A DNA stretch of 64,000 nt from Vibrio lentus (GCF_030409755.1 NZ_JAUFQE010000001.1:1674001-1738000), one strand, 5' to 3'. Counted from the stretch's first letter, positions 30,093 through 39,907 are shown. Made by a program: numbers and translations. Notes: generated from the letters alone by a model not told the origin.

Positions 30093-30788
30093 ATGCCTGT
30101 TTACTTAGATATTGCCTCAGAGCTTGAAAAGGAAGTGAAAGATCGCTTTGTTCCGGGTGACTACTTACCACCGGAATCCAAGTTGGCTGAGCGCTTTGCC
30201 GTGAATCGTCACACGCTTCGTCGCGCGGTCGATGAACTGGTGTCAACGGGCTTGATTCAACGTCATCAAGGGAAAGGCAACATGGTAATTCGTCAGCCAA
30301 GTGACTATCGACTTCACTCCGGAGCGCATTTTACCAAGAACTTTATTGAGCAAGGTGCGATGCCAAGGTGTGAGGTACTTCAATCTCGTCTTATCAACGT
30401 ATCCCCCAAGATTGCGGGCTACTTGAAAATGGAAGAGGGAAACAAGGTCATCCACATCCGTACCCTGCGAAAAACAGGAGATACACCGAGAACTATTATC
30501 GACCACTACCTGCCGAATCTGGAGTGGTGGCCGATTCTCAAGAACTTCACCAACGGTTCTTTACACCAATTTATTCAGCGTGGTTTGGATACTGATTTAG
30601 AGCGAAAAGAGACTCGGGTGGGCGCGAAAATTCCAACCAATGAAGAGTGTCGTTTATTGCAAATCAGTACCAGTACACCGCTACTCAAAATTAAAACCAC
30701 CAACGTAATTAAAGGCACTCAAGTAATAGCGGAATTCTCAAGTTCCAATACTCGTGCCGACGCAACCGAAATAGTAATGGAGCACTAA
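30093..30788 (+). CDS. phnF: Phosphonate operon regulator PhnF (GntR/HutC)
   Basis: The 231 residues have an N-terminal GntR winged HTH (DIASELEKEVKDRFVPGDYLPPESKLAERFAVNRHTLRRAVDEL, residues 5-48) and a UTRA ligand-binding domain (RTLRKTGDTPRTIIDHYLP, then VIKGTQVIAEFSSSNTRADA). It probably represses the phn genes until a phosphonate or C-P lyase intermediate binds. AAAAGGA lies before the ATG. It is followed directly by phnG. Confidence 0.95.
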   Translation: MPVYLDIASELEKEVKDRFVPGDYLPPESKLAERFAVNRHTLRRAVDELVSTGLIQRHQGKGNMVIRQPSDYRLHSGAHFTKNFIEQGAMPRCEVLQSRLINVSPKIAGYLKMEEGNKVIHIRTLRKTGDTPRTIIDHYLPNLEWWPILKNFTNGSLHQFIQRGLDTDLERKETRVGAKIPTNEECRLLQISTSTPLLKIKTTNVIKGTQVIAEFSSSNTRADATEIVMEH

Positions 30789-31235
30789 ATGACAGCTTTG
30801 AAAGAGCGACAAAAGTGGATGTCAGTACTCGCGCAGAGCCAGTTCTCAGAATTGAAAACGCGCTGGGAAGCACTAGGGCTGAACGCGGAATACGCCATGG
30901 TTCGCCAACCAGAGATTGGATTAGCTCAAGTGCGTGCGCGTATGGGCTCAACAGGCCGCCAGTTCAACATGGGGGATGTCACGATTACTCGCGCAGTAAT
31001 CAAGCTAACAAGCGGAGAACTTGGTTACTGCTACCTACAGGGGCGAAGCAAGCCTCATGCAGAGCTAGCAGCAATAGTCGACGCCCTGATGCAAAACGAA
31101 CAACAAGCCGAGGTGATCAACACGCGACTTATTGAGCCTTTGGCTGCGATGAAGCATGAACGAGACAGCCAACGCCGCCAAGAAGTGGCTTCAAGCAAAG
31201 TGGACTTTTTTACCATGGTCCGTGGTGAAGATTAG
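30789..31235 (+). CDS. phnG: C-P lyase complex subunit PhnG
   Basis: The 148 residues match PhnG (RQKWMSVLAQSQFSELKTRWEALG, VRQPEIGLAQVRARMGSTGRQFNMGDVTITRAVIKL, then GRSKPHAELAAIVDALMQ). With PhnH, PhnI and PhnJ it forms the C-P lyase core; PhnGHI plus PhnL make ribose-1-phosphonate-5-triphosphate from ATP and phosphonate. The ATG follows the phnF stop without a gap, so translation is coupled. Confidence 0.96.
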   Translation: MTALKERQKWMSVLAQSQFSELKTRWEALGLNAEYAMVRQPEIGLAQVRARMGSTGRQFNMGDVTITRAVIKLTSGELGYCYLQGRSKPHAELAAIVDALMQNEQQAEVINTRLIEPLAAMKHERDSQRRQEVASSKVDFFTMVRGED

Positions 31236-31363
31236 ATTCGCGGAGAAGACTAGGTTCGTGGTGAAGCTTGCTTTATAGAGAAGAACAGCTTCGAAGGCAA
31301 ACCGAAAAGTCCCGTGTCATTCAAGAATAAGATTAACGAATTAAACAGGTTAGAACGAATTCA

Positions 31364-31984
31364 ATGAGTATGATTTCTCCTGCATTTCAAGATGCAGTTC
31401 ATGACAGCCAGCAGTGCTTTCGATTGCTGCTCAAGGCGATGTCTGAACCCGGCACCGTCGTAAGACTAAACCGTTGTGAAGGCTTTGGTTCAATGATGAG
31501 TGCAGCCGCTCAAACGCTGCTTTCAATGGCCGACAACGCGACGCCAATTTGGCTATCTGAGACATTAAAGGCCGATCACGCAGTGACTGAAAACATCAAG
31601 TTTCACGTTGGCGCACCGATTGTAGAACAAGCTCAACAAGCCGCTTTTGCAGTTATATCAGCGCAAGATTTACTGGCTATTGATTGGTCTGAACTGACAT
31701 TCAATCTCGGCAACGAAGAATATCCAGACACCTCAACAACGATTGTGATTGAGGTGGATAGCTTAACGTCAGGTACTCAACTGTCATTGAGTGGCCCTGG
31801 TATTCAAAGTGAACAAGCTGCGTTCTTTAGTGGGTTACCGGCGGGCTTTGTCGCTTACCTCAAAGAGCGTCACTCATTGATGAAATTCCCATTAGGTGTC
31901 GACTTTATCTTTGTGGCGAACCAGCAAGTGTTGTGTCTGCCTCGTACAACCAAAGTGGAGGCGACAACATGTACGTTGCTGTAA
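31364..31984 (+). CDS. phnH: C-P lyase complex subunit PhnH
   Basis: The 206 residues match PhnH: FQDAVHDSQQCFRLLLKAMSEPGTVVRL at the start, ATPIWLSE, and the LSGPGIQSEQAAFFSGLP and FPLGVDFIFV segments. PhnH is a non-catalytic core subunit related to PLP-fold enzymes. A 128-base spacer separates it from phnG. The last four codons overlap the start of phnI. Confidence 0.96.
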   Translation: MSMISPAFQDAVHDSQQCFRLLLKAMSEPGTVVRLNRCEGFGSMMSAAAQTLLSMADNATPIWLSETLKADHAVTENIKFHVGAPIVEQAQQAAFAVISAQDLLAIDWSELTFNLGNEEYPDTSTTIVIEVDSLTSGTQLSLSGPGIQSEQAAFFSGLPAGFVAYLKERHSLMKFPLGVDFIFVANQQVLCLPRTTKVEATTCTLL

Positions 31985-33090
31985 AGGGTGGAGAAAAGGC
32001 CATTAGTCTGGCGCATCAACTGCAAGCGAAGAAGCGTCGCGGTAATCCTGATTTACCAGAATTGAGTGTTGAGCAGATTCAAGAGCAGCTGTCGGGGTCG
32101 GTAGACCGAGTGATGACGGAAGGCGGCATTTATGACAAACAACTTGCGGCATTGGCAATAAAACAAGCGGCGGGTGATTTAGTTGAAGCGATTTTCTTGT
32201 TACGCGCTTATCGCACCACGTTACCTCGCCTGATCACTGCTCAGCCCGTTGATACCAATTCAATGCGAATAGAGCGTCGTATTTCGGCAACTTACAAAGA
32301 TCTGCCAGGAGGCCAGATCTTAGGTCCAACCTACGATTACACGCATCGCTTGTTAGATTTCAGTCTGCTTGCCGAAGGTGAAACACCGCACATCCCAACT
32401 CAAGATGTGGCTGACTCTGAACCTTGCCCACAGGTATTGGGCATTCTTGAAAACCTCGACATGATGTTGACGGAAGAAGATGACCAACAAGTACCAGAAG
32501 ACATCACTATGAATCCGGTGAACTACCCATGTGACCGCAGTGCACGTTTGCAGAACTTGGTGCGCGGCGATGAAGGTTTCTTATTGGCACTGAGTTATTC
32601 GACCCAACGTGGCTATGGGCGTAACCACCCGTTCGCAGGAGAGATTCGTACTGGCTTTTCGACGTTGTCGATTGAGCCTGAAGAGTTAGGTTTTAGCATC
32701 GACATCGGTGAAATTGAACTGACAGAGTGTCAGATGATCAATGGCTTTGTTGGCAACAAACAGCAGAAAGCCAAACTGACACGTGGTTACGGCTTAACGT
32801 TTGGTGCGACTGAGCGTAAAGCGATGTCGATGGCGTTGGTCGATCGTTCTTTGCAAGGCGCAGAATACGATGAGCCCGTGGACGGTCCAGCTCAAGATGA
32901 GGAGTTTGTGCTTTCTCACTCAGACAATGTCGAAGCCGCTGGCTTTGTGTCTCACCTCAAACTTCCTCACTACGTCGATTTCCAAGCAGAATTAGAGCTG
33001 CTTAGAAAAATGCATAAAGAGCACGATGAATTGATTGCTCAGCCAGGTAATGACGAACAAGGTAATGACGTACAAGGAGGTCAGTCATGA
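31969..33090 (+). CDS. phnI: C-P lyase nucleosidase-like subunit PhnI
   Basis: The 373 residues start MYVAVKGGEKAISLAHQL, the conserved PhnI N-terminus. ATG 31969 is preferred because GTGGAG lies 8 bases before it and the frame upstream belongs to phnH. Other conserved parts are GGIYDKQLAALAIKQAAGDLVEAIFLLRAYRTTLPR, RRISATYKDLPGGQILGPTYDYTHRLL and the C-terminal SHLKLPHYVDFQAELELL. PhnI displaces adenine from ATP or GTP with the phosphonate. Confidence 0.96.
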   Translation: MYVAVKGGEKAISLAHQLQAKKRRGNPDLPELSVEQIQEQLSGSVDRVMTEGGIYDKQLAALAIKQAAGDLVEAIFLLRAYRTTLPRLITAQPVDTNSMRIERRISATYKDLPGGQILGPTYDYTHRLLDFSLLAEGETPHIPTQDVADSEPCPQVLGILENLDMMLTEEDDQQVPEDITMNPVNYPCDRSARLQNLVRGDEGFLLALSYSTQRGYGRNHPFAGEIRTGFSTLSIEPEELGFSIDIGEIELTECQMINGFVGNKQQKAKLTRGYGLTFGATERKAMSMALVDRSLQGAEYDEPVDGPAQDEEFVLSHSDNVEAAGFVSHLKLPHYVDFQAELELLRKMHKEHDELIAQPGNDEQGNDVQGGQS

Positions 33091-34067
33091 ACACAGCAAC
33101 ACTTAATGCGCCGATAGGAAACGCTTCACTGACATTCAACTCTGAGGAGGCTGCATCTCACAGCCTAGTAGGTGCAACGGGTTACAACTATGGCTACCTT
33201 GACGAGCAAACTAAGCGAATGATTCGCCGTGCCTTGCTTAAAGCGGTGTCGATTCCGGGTTACCAAGTACCGTTTGGTGGCCGTGAAATGCCCATGCCTT
33301 ATGGATGGGGAACCGGTGGTGTGCAGATCACTGCTGCAATTATCGGCCAACCCGACACGCTAAAAGTGATCGACCAAGGTGCTGATGACACTACCAATGC
33401 GGTGTCGATTCGTGAGTTCTTCAAATCTATAGCTAGTGCAAATACGACTGAGAAAACCACGGAAGCGAGCATCATTCAGACCCGACACCGTATCCCAGAA
33501 GTCGATCTTCAAGAAGACCAGATCTTGGTGTATCAAGTACCAATCCCAGAACCACTGCGCTTCATTGAGCCTCGTGAAACCGAAACTCGAAAAATGCATG
33601 CGCTGCAAGAGTACGGAATCATGCACGTCAAATTGTATGAAGACATCGCTCGTTCTGGTGACATATCAACGGCTTACGCTTACCCAGTGCGAGTGAATGA
33701 TCGTTACATCATGGATCCATCGCCAATCCCTAAGTTCGATAACCCAAAAATGGACAACATGGCCGCATTACAACTGTTTGGCGCAGGGCGTGAAAAGCGT
33801 ATCTATGCCGTTCCTCCTTACACCAAGGTTCAGAGCCTAGATTTTGAAGATCACCCGTTTGAGATTCAGAAGTGGGACGAGCCGTGTGCGATTTGTGGTT
33901 CAACGGATACCTTCCTTGATGAGGTCGTTATGGATGACCAAGGCTCACATATGTTTGTTTGTTCAGATACGGATTACTGCCGTGAGCAACAAGATCGCAG
34001 TCAACAACTTGATGGCAATCAGTTCGTTCATAACGAGATAGGCCTCAAAGAGGAGAACAACGCATGA
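33087..34067 (+). CDS. phnJ: C-P lyase catalytic subunit PhnJ (radical SAM)
   Basis: The 326-residue protein homolytically cleaves the C-P bond with SAM and a 4Fe-4S cluster. The CX2CX21C cluster motif is present at C267, C270 and C292, followed by the catalytic Cys at C298 (CX5C spacing). The N-terminus YNYGYLDEQTKRMIRRALLKAVSIPGYQVPFGGREMPMPYGWGTGG is also typical. The start overlaps the phnI stop (ATGA), as does its stop with phnK. All key residues are intact, so the enzyme should be active. Confidence 0.97.
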   Translation: MNTATLNAPIGNASLTFNSEEAASHSLVGATGYNYGYLDEQTKRMIRRALLKAVSIPGYQVPFGGREMPMPYGWGTGGVQITAAIIGQPDTLKVIDQGADDTTNAVSIREFFKSIASANTTEKTTEASIIQTRHRIPEVDLQEDQILVYQVPIPEPLRFIEPRETETRKMHALQEYGIMHVKLYEDIARSGDISTAYAYPVRVNDRYIMDPSPIPKFDNPKMDNMAALQLFGAGREKRIYAVPPYTKVQSLDFEDHPFEIQKWDEPCAICGSTDTFLDEVVMDDQGSHMFVCSDTDYCREQQDRSQQLDGNQFVHNEIGLKEENNA

Positions 34068-34891
34068 ACGCTGTGACGAACATGAAACACGAATGGAACC
34101 AGTCAGAGCAGCCTCTGTTGTCTGTCTCTAATCTCACCAAGCTTTATGCGCCGGGTAAGGGCTTTCAGAACGTATCTTTCGACCTTTTCCCTGGAGAAGT
34201 GTTGGGCATTGTGGGTGAGTCGGGCTCGGGTAAAAGCACCTTATTGAAGTCGCTTTCTGGCCGTCAAACACCAGACAGCGGTGAAGTGATTTACTTGCGT
34301 GGTGATGCGGATAAGCAAATCTCACAACTGGAAGACTTGTACCAAATGGCGGAAAGTCAGCGTCGTCACCTATTGCGCACGGAGTGGGGCGTTGTGCATC
34401 AACACCCAATGGATGGTCTGCGTGGCAGAGTGTCAGCGGGCGGCAACATTGGTGAACGCTTGATGGCTGTGGGTGAGCGTAATTATGGCGAAATTCGTGA
34501 AAAGTCAGCGAAATGGCTAGGTGATGTCGAGATCCCAACGGATCGAATGGACGACATGCCGACGACTTTTTCTGGTGGTATGCAACAAAGATTGCAGATC
34601 GCACGCAACCTCGTTACTCACCCTAAGTTGATCTTCATGGATGAGCCTACAGGCGGTTTGGATGTGTCTGTTCAAGCCAAGTTGCTTGATCTTCTTCGTC
34701 GCTTAGTCACAGAGCTTGAACTAGCTGTGGTGATCGTCACTCACGATCTTGCTGTGGCTCGCTTGCTTGCACATCGACTCATGGTGATGCGCCGCAGTGA
34801 AGTGGTCGAAAGCGGCCTTACCGATCAAGTGCTTGATGATCCTCAACACCCATACACACAACTGCTGGTTTCTTCTGTATTGCAGAATTAA
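34064..34891 (+). CDS. phnK: C-P lyase ATPase PhnK
   Basis: The 275 residues are an ABC-type ATPase (Walker [10 protein letters not shown], signature [15 protein letters not shown], Walker [15 protein letters not shown]). PhnK binds the C-P lyase core and is not a transport subunit. The start overlaps the phnJ stop by 4 bases. Confidence 0.95.
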   Translation: MNAVTNMKHEWNQSEQPLLSVSNLTKLYAPGKGFQNVSFDLFPGEVLGIVGESGSGKSTLLKSLSGRQTPDSGEVIYLRGDADKQISQLEDLYQMAESQRRHLLRTEWGVVHQHPMDGLRGRVSAGGNIGERLMAVGERNYGEIREKSAKWLGDVEIPTDRMDDMPTTFSGGMQQRLQIARNLVTHPKLIFMDEPTGGLDVSVQAKLLDLLRRLVTELELAVVIVTHDLAVARLLAHRLMVMRRSEVVESGLTDQVLDDPQHPYTQLLVSSVLQN

Positions 34892-34901
34892 GGACGATGA
34901 C

Positions 34902-35627
34902 ATGAATACCAAACTAACCGTAAACAACGTCAGCAAAACCTTTGTGCTGCACAACCAAAATGGCGTTGAACTGCCGGTGTTAACAGGCGCGAACTTCTCG
35001 GTAGACAGTGGCGAGTGTGTGGTTCTGCACGGTCACTCTGGCTCAGGTAAATCAACGCTATTACGTGCGCTGTATGCCAACTACTTGGTGGATTCTGGCT
35101 CGATTAATATTGTGCATCAAGGGAGCAAGCTAGATCTTGCGAAGGCTACGCCACGAGAAATCATCAACGTGCGTAAACACACCATAGGTTGGGTAAGCCA
35201 GTTCTTGCGTGTGATTCCACGTATTAGTGCGCTGGAAGTGGTGATGCAGCCTATGTTGGAAATGGGTGGCTGCGCGCAAGAAGCTGAAGAGAGAGCCAAG
35301 TTACTGCTGACTCGATTAAACGTGCCAGAGCATTTATGGCTCTTAGCACCAGCAACTTTTTCTGGTGGTGAACAGCAACGTGTGAACATCGCGCGTGGTT
35401 TTATTGTTGATTACCCAATCTTACTGCTTGATGAACCTACCGCTTCGCTCGATGCGACCAACAGTGCGGTGGTCGTAAGTTTGATTGAAGAAGCAAAAGC
35501 GGGCGGCGCTGCAATCATCGGTATCTTCCATGATGAAGCAACACGAGACTTGGTCGCTGATCGTCTGTATGACGTGAAGCTGCAACAAGACATTTCGCCA
35601 AAACAACTCACTACAGCGTGTGCGTAA
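34902..35627 (+). CDS. phnL: C-P lyase ATPase PhnL
   Basis: The 241 residues are a second ABC-like ATPase (Walker [10 protein letters not shown], signature [15 protein letters not shown], Walker [16 protein letters not shown]). With PhnGHI it is needed to form the ribosyl triphosphate. ATG 34902 is chosen because AAGGA at 34890-34894 precedes it and the sequence [14 protein letters not shown] fits the family start. The longer frame upstream overlaps phnK. Confidence 0.95.
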   Translation: MNTKLTVNNVSKTFVLHNQNGVELPVLTGANFSVDSGECVVLHGHSGSGKSTLLRALYANYLVDSGSINIVHQGSKLDLAKATPREIINVRKHTIGWVSQFLRVIPRISALEVVMQPMLEMGGCAQEAEERAKLLLTRLNVPEHLWLLAPATFSGGEQQRVNIARGFIVDYPILLLDEPTASLDATNSAVVVSLIEEAKAGGAAIIGIFHDEATRDLVADRLYDVKLQQDISPKQLTTACA

Positions 35628-35642
35628 AGGGAGCTGACGCAA

Positions 35643-36776
35643 ATGATTATTACCAACGTAAATCTAGTGCTTGAAAATGAAGTGGTGCGCGGTTCGGTTG
35701 AACTGCGAGACGGCCTGATTGCCAATATGTCTGACTCGACCAGTCAACTTCCGGGTGCCTTTGATGGTGAAAATGGCTTCTTGATGCCGGGTTTAATTGA
35801 GCTGCATACCGATAACCTTGAGAAGTATTTCACGCCAAGACCCAAGGTAAATTGGCCACCGCTTTCTGCAATGAGCGCACACGACACTCAGCTGATAGGC
35901 TCTGGCATCACCACGGTGCTTGATGCAGTTGCACTAGGGGATTACCGAGATGGTAATCGCCAAGAGAACCTCGATCAGTTTATTAATACCGTGGCCGAGA
36001 GCCAGAAACGTGGTCTAACCCGAGCCGAGCACCGCATCCACTTGCGCTGTGAAGTACCGCACTCAACTACCGTTGGTTTGTTTGAGCGTTACGTGAACAT
36101 GCCAGAAGTGCAGTTAGTCTCCGTAATGGATCACGCTCCAGGTCAGCGTCAGTTTGTGAACCTAGATAAGTATCGTACCTACTATCAGGGTAAGTACAAC
36201 ATGACGGATGCTGAAATGGCGGTGTATGAAAAAGACCAAGTGGCTCAGTCAGAACGTTGGTCGAAACAGAATCGCGATGAGATTACTCGTCAGTGCCGTG
36301 ACTTGAACATTCCAACCGCAAGTCACGATGATGCAACCAGCGCCCATGTGACCGAATCTAAAGAGTTGGGCATGGTCATCGCAGAGTTCCCAACCACGGT
36401 TGAAGCAGCGAAGCGCTCTCACGAATTAGGCTTAAAGGTGATGATGGGGGCACCAAACGTGATTCGTGGCGGTTCGCACTCCGGCAACGTTGCTGCGCAT
36501 GAATTAGCGTCTTTGGGCGTGTTGGATATCTTATCTTCGGATTATTATCCAGTGAGCTTGTTAGATGCGGTGTTTACGCTGTTCAACGATGAACGCAACA
36601 ACCTCGATGTAGCGCAAGCGGTGCAATTGGCGACGCTGAACCCAGCACAAGCACTTGGCTTACATGACCGTGGTGTGATTGCAGAAGGTAAACGTGCGGA
36701 TTTGGTGCTCGCGCATCGTGTTGACGGTCATCAGCTGGTGTCCCGTGTATGGCGCGAAGGCAAGAAGGTATTCTAA
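35643..36776 (+). CDS. phnM: Alpha-D-ribose 1-methylphosphonate 5-triphosphate diphosphatase PhnM
   Basis: The 377-residue amidohydrolase removes pyrophosphate to give the ribosyl 5-phosphate substrate of PhnJ. Family features: PGLIELHTDNLEKYFTPRPKVNWP near residue 50, SAHDTQLIGSGITTVLDA, VMDHAPGQRQF, TASHDD with the metal His, and the C-terminal DLVLAHR strand. It follows phnL by 15 bases. Confidence 0.97.
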   Translation: MIITNVNLVLENEVVRGSVELRDGLIANMSDSTSQLPGAFDGENGFLMPGLIELHTDNLEKYFTPRPKVNWPPLSAMSAHDTQLIGSGITTVLDAVALGDYRDGNRQENLDQFINTVAESQKRGLTRAEHRIHLRCEVPHSTTVGLFERYVNMPEVQLVSVMDHAPGQRQFVNLDKYRTYYQGKYNMTDAEMAVYEKDQVAQSERWSKQNRDEITRQCRDLNIPTASHDDATSAHVTESKELGMVIAEFPTTVEAAKRSHELGLKVMMGAPNVIRGGSHSGNVAAHELASLGVLDILSSDYYPVSLLDAVFTLFNDERNNLDVAQAVQLATLNPAQALGLHDRGVIAEGKRADLVLAHRVDGHQLVSRVWREGKKVF

Positions 36777-36779
36777 TCC

Positions 36780-37436
36780 ATGTCTAAAGGTTACTCATTT
36801 GATGTGAATGGGGTGGTGAGCGCTGCCCCAAAAGCTGACAAACCGGGTCAGCTTTATTACGTAATTGGCCCTTCTGGTGCTGGTAAAGATTCGATTATCT
36901 CGGCGTTACGAGAGCAGTTCGTTAAAGATTTGGTGGTTGCCCATCGTTACATCACACGTGCAGCCGATGCTGGTGGCGAAAACCATGTCGAGCTTAGTGA
37001 TGATGAATTCTTTATTCGCTATTCGCGCAATATGTTTGCGATGAGTTGGCAGGCACACGGTATGAGCTACGGCATCGGTCAAGAAGTTCACCAATGGATG
37101 GATGCGGGTTTGAGTGTTGTGGTCAATGGATCGCGTGCGTATTTAGATGCAGCCAGAGACTTGTTTGGCGATCGGTTAGTGCCTGTCGTAGTGAGCGTTA
37201 AGCCTGAGGTGTTAGAAGCACGCTTAAGAGCCCGCGGTCGTGAAAATGAAGCTGAGATTGCCCTTAGATTGCAACGTGCGGCGGACTATTGTGTGGATTC
37301 AGCATCAGGCTCATCGGCTTTAAATAACACGCTGTGTATTGATAACAGTGGCACGCTTGAACAGAGCATTGCGCAGTTTGCTCGGTTAAAAGAGCAAGCT
37401 GAAATACTCGCAGAACCAGCAGGCGGTGTTGCATGA
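36780..37436 (+). CDS. phnN: Ribose 1,5-bisphosphokinase PhnN
   Basis: The 218 residues show the guanylate-kinase-like fold: P-loop GPSGAGKDS, VVAHRYITRAADAGGENHVELSDDEF, and RARGRENEAEIALRLQRA. PhnN phosphorylates ribose 1,5-bisphosphate to PRPP, returning the ribose to metabolism. The stop overlaps the phnP start (ATGA). Confidence 0.95.
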   Translation: MSKGYSFDVNGVVSAAPKADKPGQLYYVIGPSGAGKDSIISALREQFVKDLVVAHRYITRAADAGGENHVELSDDEFFIRYSRNMFAMSWQAHGMSYGIGQEVHQWMDAGLSVVVNGSRAYLDAARDLFGDRLVPVVVSVKPEVLEARLRARGRENEAEIALRLQRAADYCVDSASGSSALNNTLCIDNSGTLEQSIAQFARLKEQAEILAEPAGGVA

Positions 37437-38200
37437 AGTTGACCATGTTAGGCACAGCCAACAGCGCGATGGTGCCAGTTTACGGGTGTGATTGTTCGGT
37501 GTGTGTTTCTGCCCTTGAAAACCCCAGTTTAAGACGAGAAAAGTCATCAGCGTTCCTTGAACATAATGGCAAGTTTCTGCTGTTGGATGCTAATGCGCCT
37601 GACCTGATGCGCCTGTTTCCTGCAGGATCGATTGACCAGATCTTACTGACTCATTACCACATGGATCATGTTCAGAGTTTGTTTGATCTCCGATGGGGGG
37701 CTGGCGATAAGATCTCGGTAATTTCTCCTGATGATCCGCTGGGTTGTGATGATCTCTATAAACATCCGGGCATCTTGGATTTTTCAGCGCCTGCTCAAGC
37801 GTTTAAGTCGTTTGATTGGCAGGGAATAACCGTAACGCCATTGCCGCTCATTCACTCTAAACTTTGCCTTGGTTATTGCTTTGAATTTGATGGAAAGCGA
37901 TTAGCGTATTTAACCGATACAGTAGGGCTGTCGAAGCAAACCGAGCGTTGGTTGAAAAAGTTTCCTGTAGATTGGTTGATTACCGATTGTAACTACCCGC
38001 CAATTGAAGACCCTCAAGTTCGATCGAACTCAAACCATAACGATTTCCACCACATATTAGACATCGACGAAACCTGTCGTCCGAAGAACCTTGGTTTGAT
38101 TCATGTCAGTCACCATATGCTCGGCTGGGCAACACAACACCCGCACGCTTTTTCACAACGTTTACGAATTCTCAACGATGGCGAGGAGATAACCCTATGA
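37433..38200 (+). CDS. phnP: Phosphoribosyl 1,2-cyclic phosphodiesterase PhnP
   Basis: The 255-residue metallo-beta-lactamase-fold enzyme opens the cyclic phosphate made by PhnJ, giving ribose 1,5-bisphosphate. The metal motif THYHMDH (HXHXDH) and the extra zinc site CDCSVC (C19, C21, C24) characteristic of PhnP are present, as are LIHSKLCLGYCFEF, LTDTVGL and the C-terminal HVSHHMLGW. The stop overlaps the next gene by 4 bases. Confidence 0.96.
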   Translation: MKLTMLGTANSAMVPVYGCDCSVCVSALENPSLRREKSSAFLEHNGKFLLLDANAPDLMRLFPAGSIDQILLTHYHMDHVQSLFDLRWGAGDKISVISPDDPLGCDDLYKHPGILDFSAPAQAFKSFDWQGITVTPLPLIHSKLCLGYCFEFDGKRLAYLTDTVGLSKQTERWLKKFPVDWLITDCNYPPIEDPQVRSNSNHNDFHHILDIDETCRPKNLGLIHVSHHMLGWATQHPHAFSQRLRILNDGEEITL

Positions 38201-38838
38201 GCCAACCTCTTTCCCCTACCTTAAACAGCGAACCTAGTGTTGCTGAAAGCAGTAAGTTACACAATGTTGAACTTGGGCGTTGGACTGAAATCGCAGACCG
38301 TTGCGTGTTAAATAACGTGTTGCTTGGAGATTACAGTTATATCCAAAACGACTGTAATCTGATGTTTACCGAAATAGGTAAATTCACATCAATTGCAGCG
38401 GCTGTGCGCTTGAATCCGAGTAATCATCCGTGGTGGCGGCCAACGCTGCATCACTTTACTTATCGCCCTGGAAAGTATCAGCTAGGTGAAGATCCTACGT
38501 CATTGGATGATGAGGTGTTCTCGTGGCGCGAAGAAGACAAAGTTCAGGTTGGACACGATGTGTGGATTGGTCACGGAGTGATTGTGCTGCCGGGTATCAC
38601 GATTGGTAATGGTTCGATAGTCGGTGCGGGGAGTGTGGTGACTAAAGACGTGCCGCCATACTCTATTGCGGTTGGTAACCCCGCCAAGGTATTACGACCT
38701 CGATTTGATGACCCTAGCTATGGTGAGAGACTGGAAAGCCTTGAATGGTGGCATTGGGGTGATGAAAAGCTGGCTGAAGCATTGCCATTGTTTCAGAAAG
38801 ATTGTGGCGAATTTCTGAGTCACTTTGAGCAAGCTTAA
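38197..38838 (+). CDS. Phosphonate-associated hexapeptide acetyltransferase
   Basis: The 213 residues form a left-handed beta-helix transferase: RCVLNNVLLGDYSYIQNDC, FTSIAAAVRLNPSNHPWWRP, then DVWIGHGVIVLPGITIGNGSIVGAGSVVTKDVPPYSIAVGNPAK. It belongs to the hexapeptide family repeatedly linked to phn operons. It closes the operon in the place of the GNAT-type PhnO of E. coli and may acetylate aminoalkylphosphonates or an intermediate (inference). A strong terminator follows. Confidence 0.85.
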   Translation: MSQPLSPTLNSEPSVAESSKLHNVELGRWTEIADRCVLNNVLLGDYSYIQNDCNLMFTEIGKFTSIAAAVRLNPSNHPWWRPTLHHFTYRPGKYQLGEDPTSLDDEVFSWREEDKVQVGHDVWIGHGVIVLPGITIGNGSIVGAGSVVTKDVPPYSIAVGNPAKVLRPRFDDPSYGERLESLEWWHWGDEKLAEALPLFQKDCGEFLSHFEQA

Positions 38839-38862
38839 ATCCAATGCTCGTTAAGCATCGTA

Positions 38863-38899
38863 TACAGAAAAAGCGGCCTAAGTGGCTGCTTTTTCTGTA
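38863..38899. terminator. phn operon terminator
   Basis: A 16-bp stem, TACAGAAAAAGCGGCC with GGCTGCTTTTTCTGTA (one G-U), 5-base loop. It lies between convergent genes and can act both ways. Confidence 0.85.
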
Positions 38900-38951
38900 T
38901 AAGATGGAAAGTAAGAATTTCGATTGGTTCAAGTAATCAGTTCTTTGATGA

Positions 38952-39842
38952 TCAATGTTTCGCCAATAAGAAATCTTTAAAATGAATAGCAACGGCGGAT
39001 GCGGTTGTGGCTGGTTGGTAGTACATATTTAGGCTCCAAATACTGGTGTCATAGTATTCAAAAATAGGCACTAGTGTTTTGTCATTGATATGCTTTTCTA
39101 CCAAAAATTGCGGTAGATAAGCGATACCAGTTCCGTTCAGTGCGGCTTGCAGTAATAGGTCACTATCATTAACTTCCAGCGATTTAGGGATTTTAATAAT
39201 CTGGCATTCATTATCCTGAGTAAACACCCAATCATTACTTCCGGTGAGCGTCGTTGCAAACAGGCATAAATGAGCTTTTAGTTCAGAAGGGCGTTGTGGA
39301 GTATTGTTTCTAGCAAGATAGCCCGGAGAAGCGACGACGACAAAGGGGCTTTGCATTATCTCACGACGTACTAGGTGTAAGTCTTTTTCTCGATAGCCTT
39401 GATAGGATGCGTTCGCGCTGATCGTAATATCACTGTCGGCAGCATGATCAAGTGCCCAAGGGGTAATGTTGAGGTTAAACGTGATCTCGGGGTTGGTGAG
39501 TAAGTACTCGCTGATGTGGTTCATTAAAAAATGGTTGGCGTAAACTGGTGTGCAGATTACATCAATATGGCCTTTATCGTGTTTTTGGTAATCTTGCATG
39601 GTGCGCATGACAGTTTCAGATTGATCGACGAGTACCGAAAACTGATCAAATAAAGTTTGGCCTGCTGGTGTAGGTTTTAACAAACGATTATTGCGTCGAT
39701 ATAATGGCATTCCAAATCTTTGCTCAAGTTCTTGAAGCCAACGGCTACCTGCTGATACTGAAATGTTGAGCTTGCGCGCTGCGGCAGAAATTGATCCTGT
39801 GCGTACAACGTAAATAAAAAATGCCATTTTATCTAACATCAA
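38952..39842 (-). CDS. LysR family transcriptional regulator
   Basis: The 296 residues have the LysR HTH (MAFFIYVVRTGSISAAARKLNISVSAGSRWLQELEQRFGMPLY) and the substrate-binding domain (IDVICTPVYANHFLMNHISEYL, ASPGYLARNNTPQRPSEL). It lies downstream of the sugar-porter gene on the same strand but behind a terminator-like hairpin. It might act on the adjacent transporter; its ligand is unknown. Confidence 0.9.
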   Translation of the reverse strand: MMLDKMAFFIYVVRTGSISAAARKLNISVSAGSRWLQELEQRFGMPLYRRNNRLLKPTPAGQTLFDQFSVLVDQSETVMRTMQDYQKHDKGHIDVICTPVYANHFLMNHISEYLLTNPEITFNLNITPWALDHAADSDITISANASYQGYREKDLHLVRREIMQSPFVVVASPGYLARNNTPQRPSELKAHLCLFATTLTGSNDWVFTQDNECQIIKIPKSLEVNDSDLLLQAALNGTGIAYLPQFLVEKHINDKTLVPIFEYYDTSIWSLNMYYQPATTASAVAIHFKDFLLAKH

Positions 39843-39862
39843 AGGCTCCTGAAATTGTGAAT

Positions 39863-39898
39863 GAAAAGACAGGCTATCCTTAGATAAGGACCTGTCTT
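39863..39898 (-). terminator. Terminator of the sugar-porter gene
   Basis: On the minus strand AAGACAGG pairs with CCTGTCTT, with inner TCCTTA/TAAGGA, then TTTTC. It lies between the transporter and LysR genes. Confidence 0.65.
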
Positions 39899-39907
39899 CA
39901 ATTTGAA

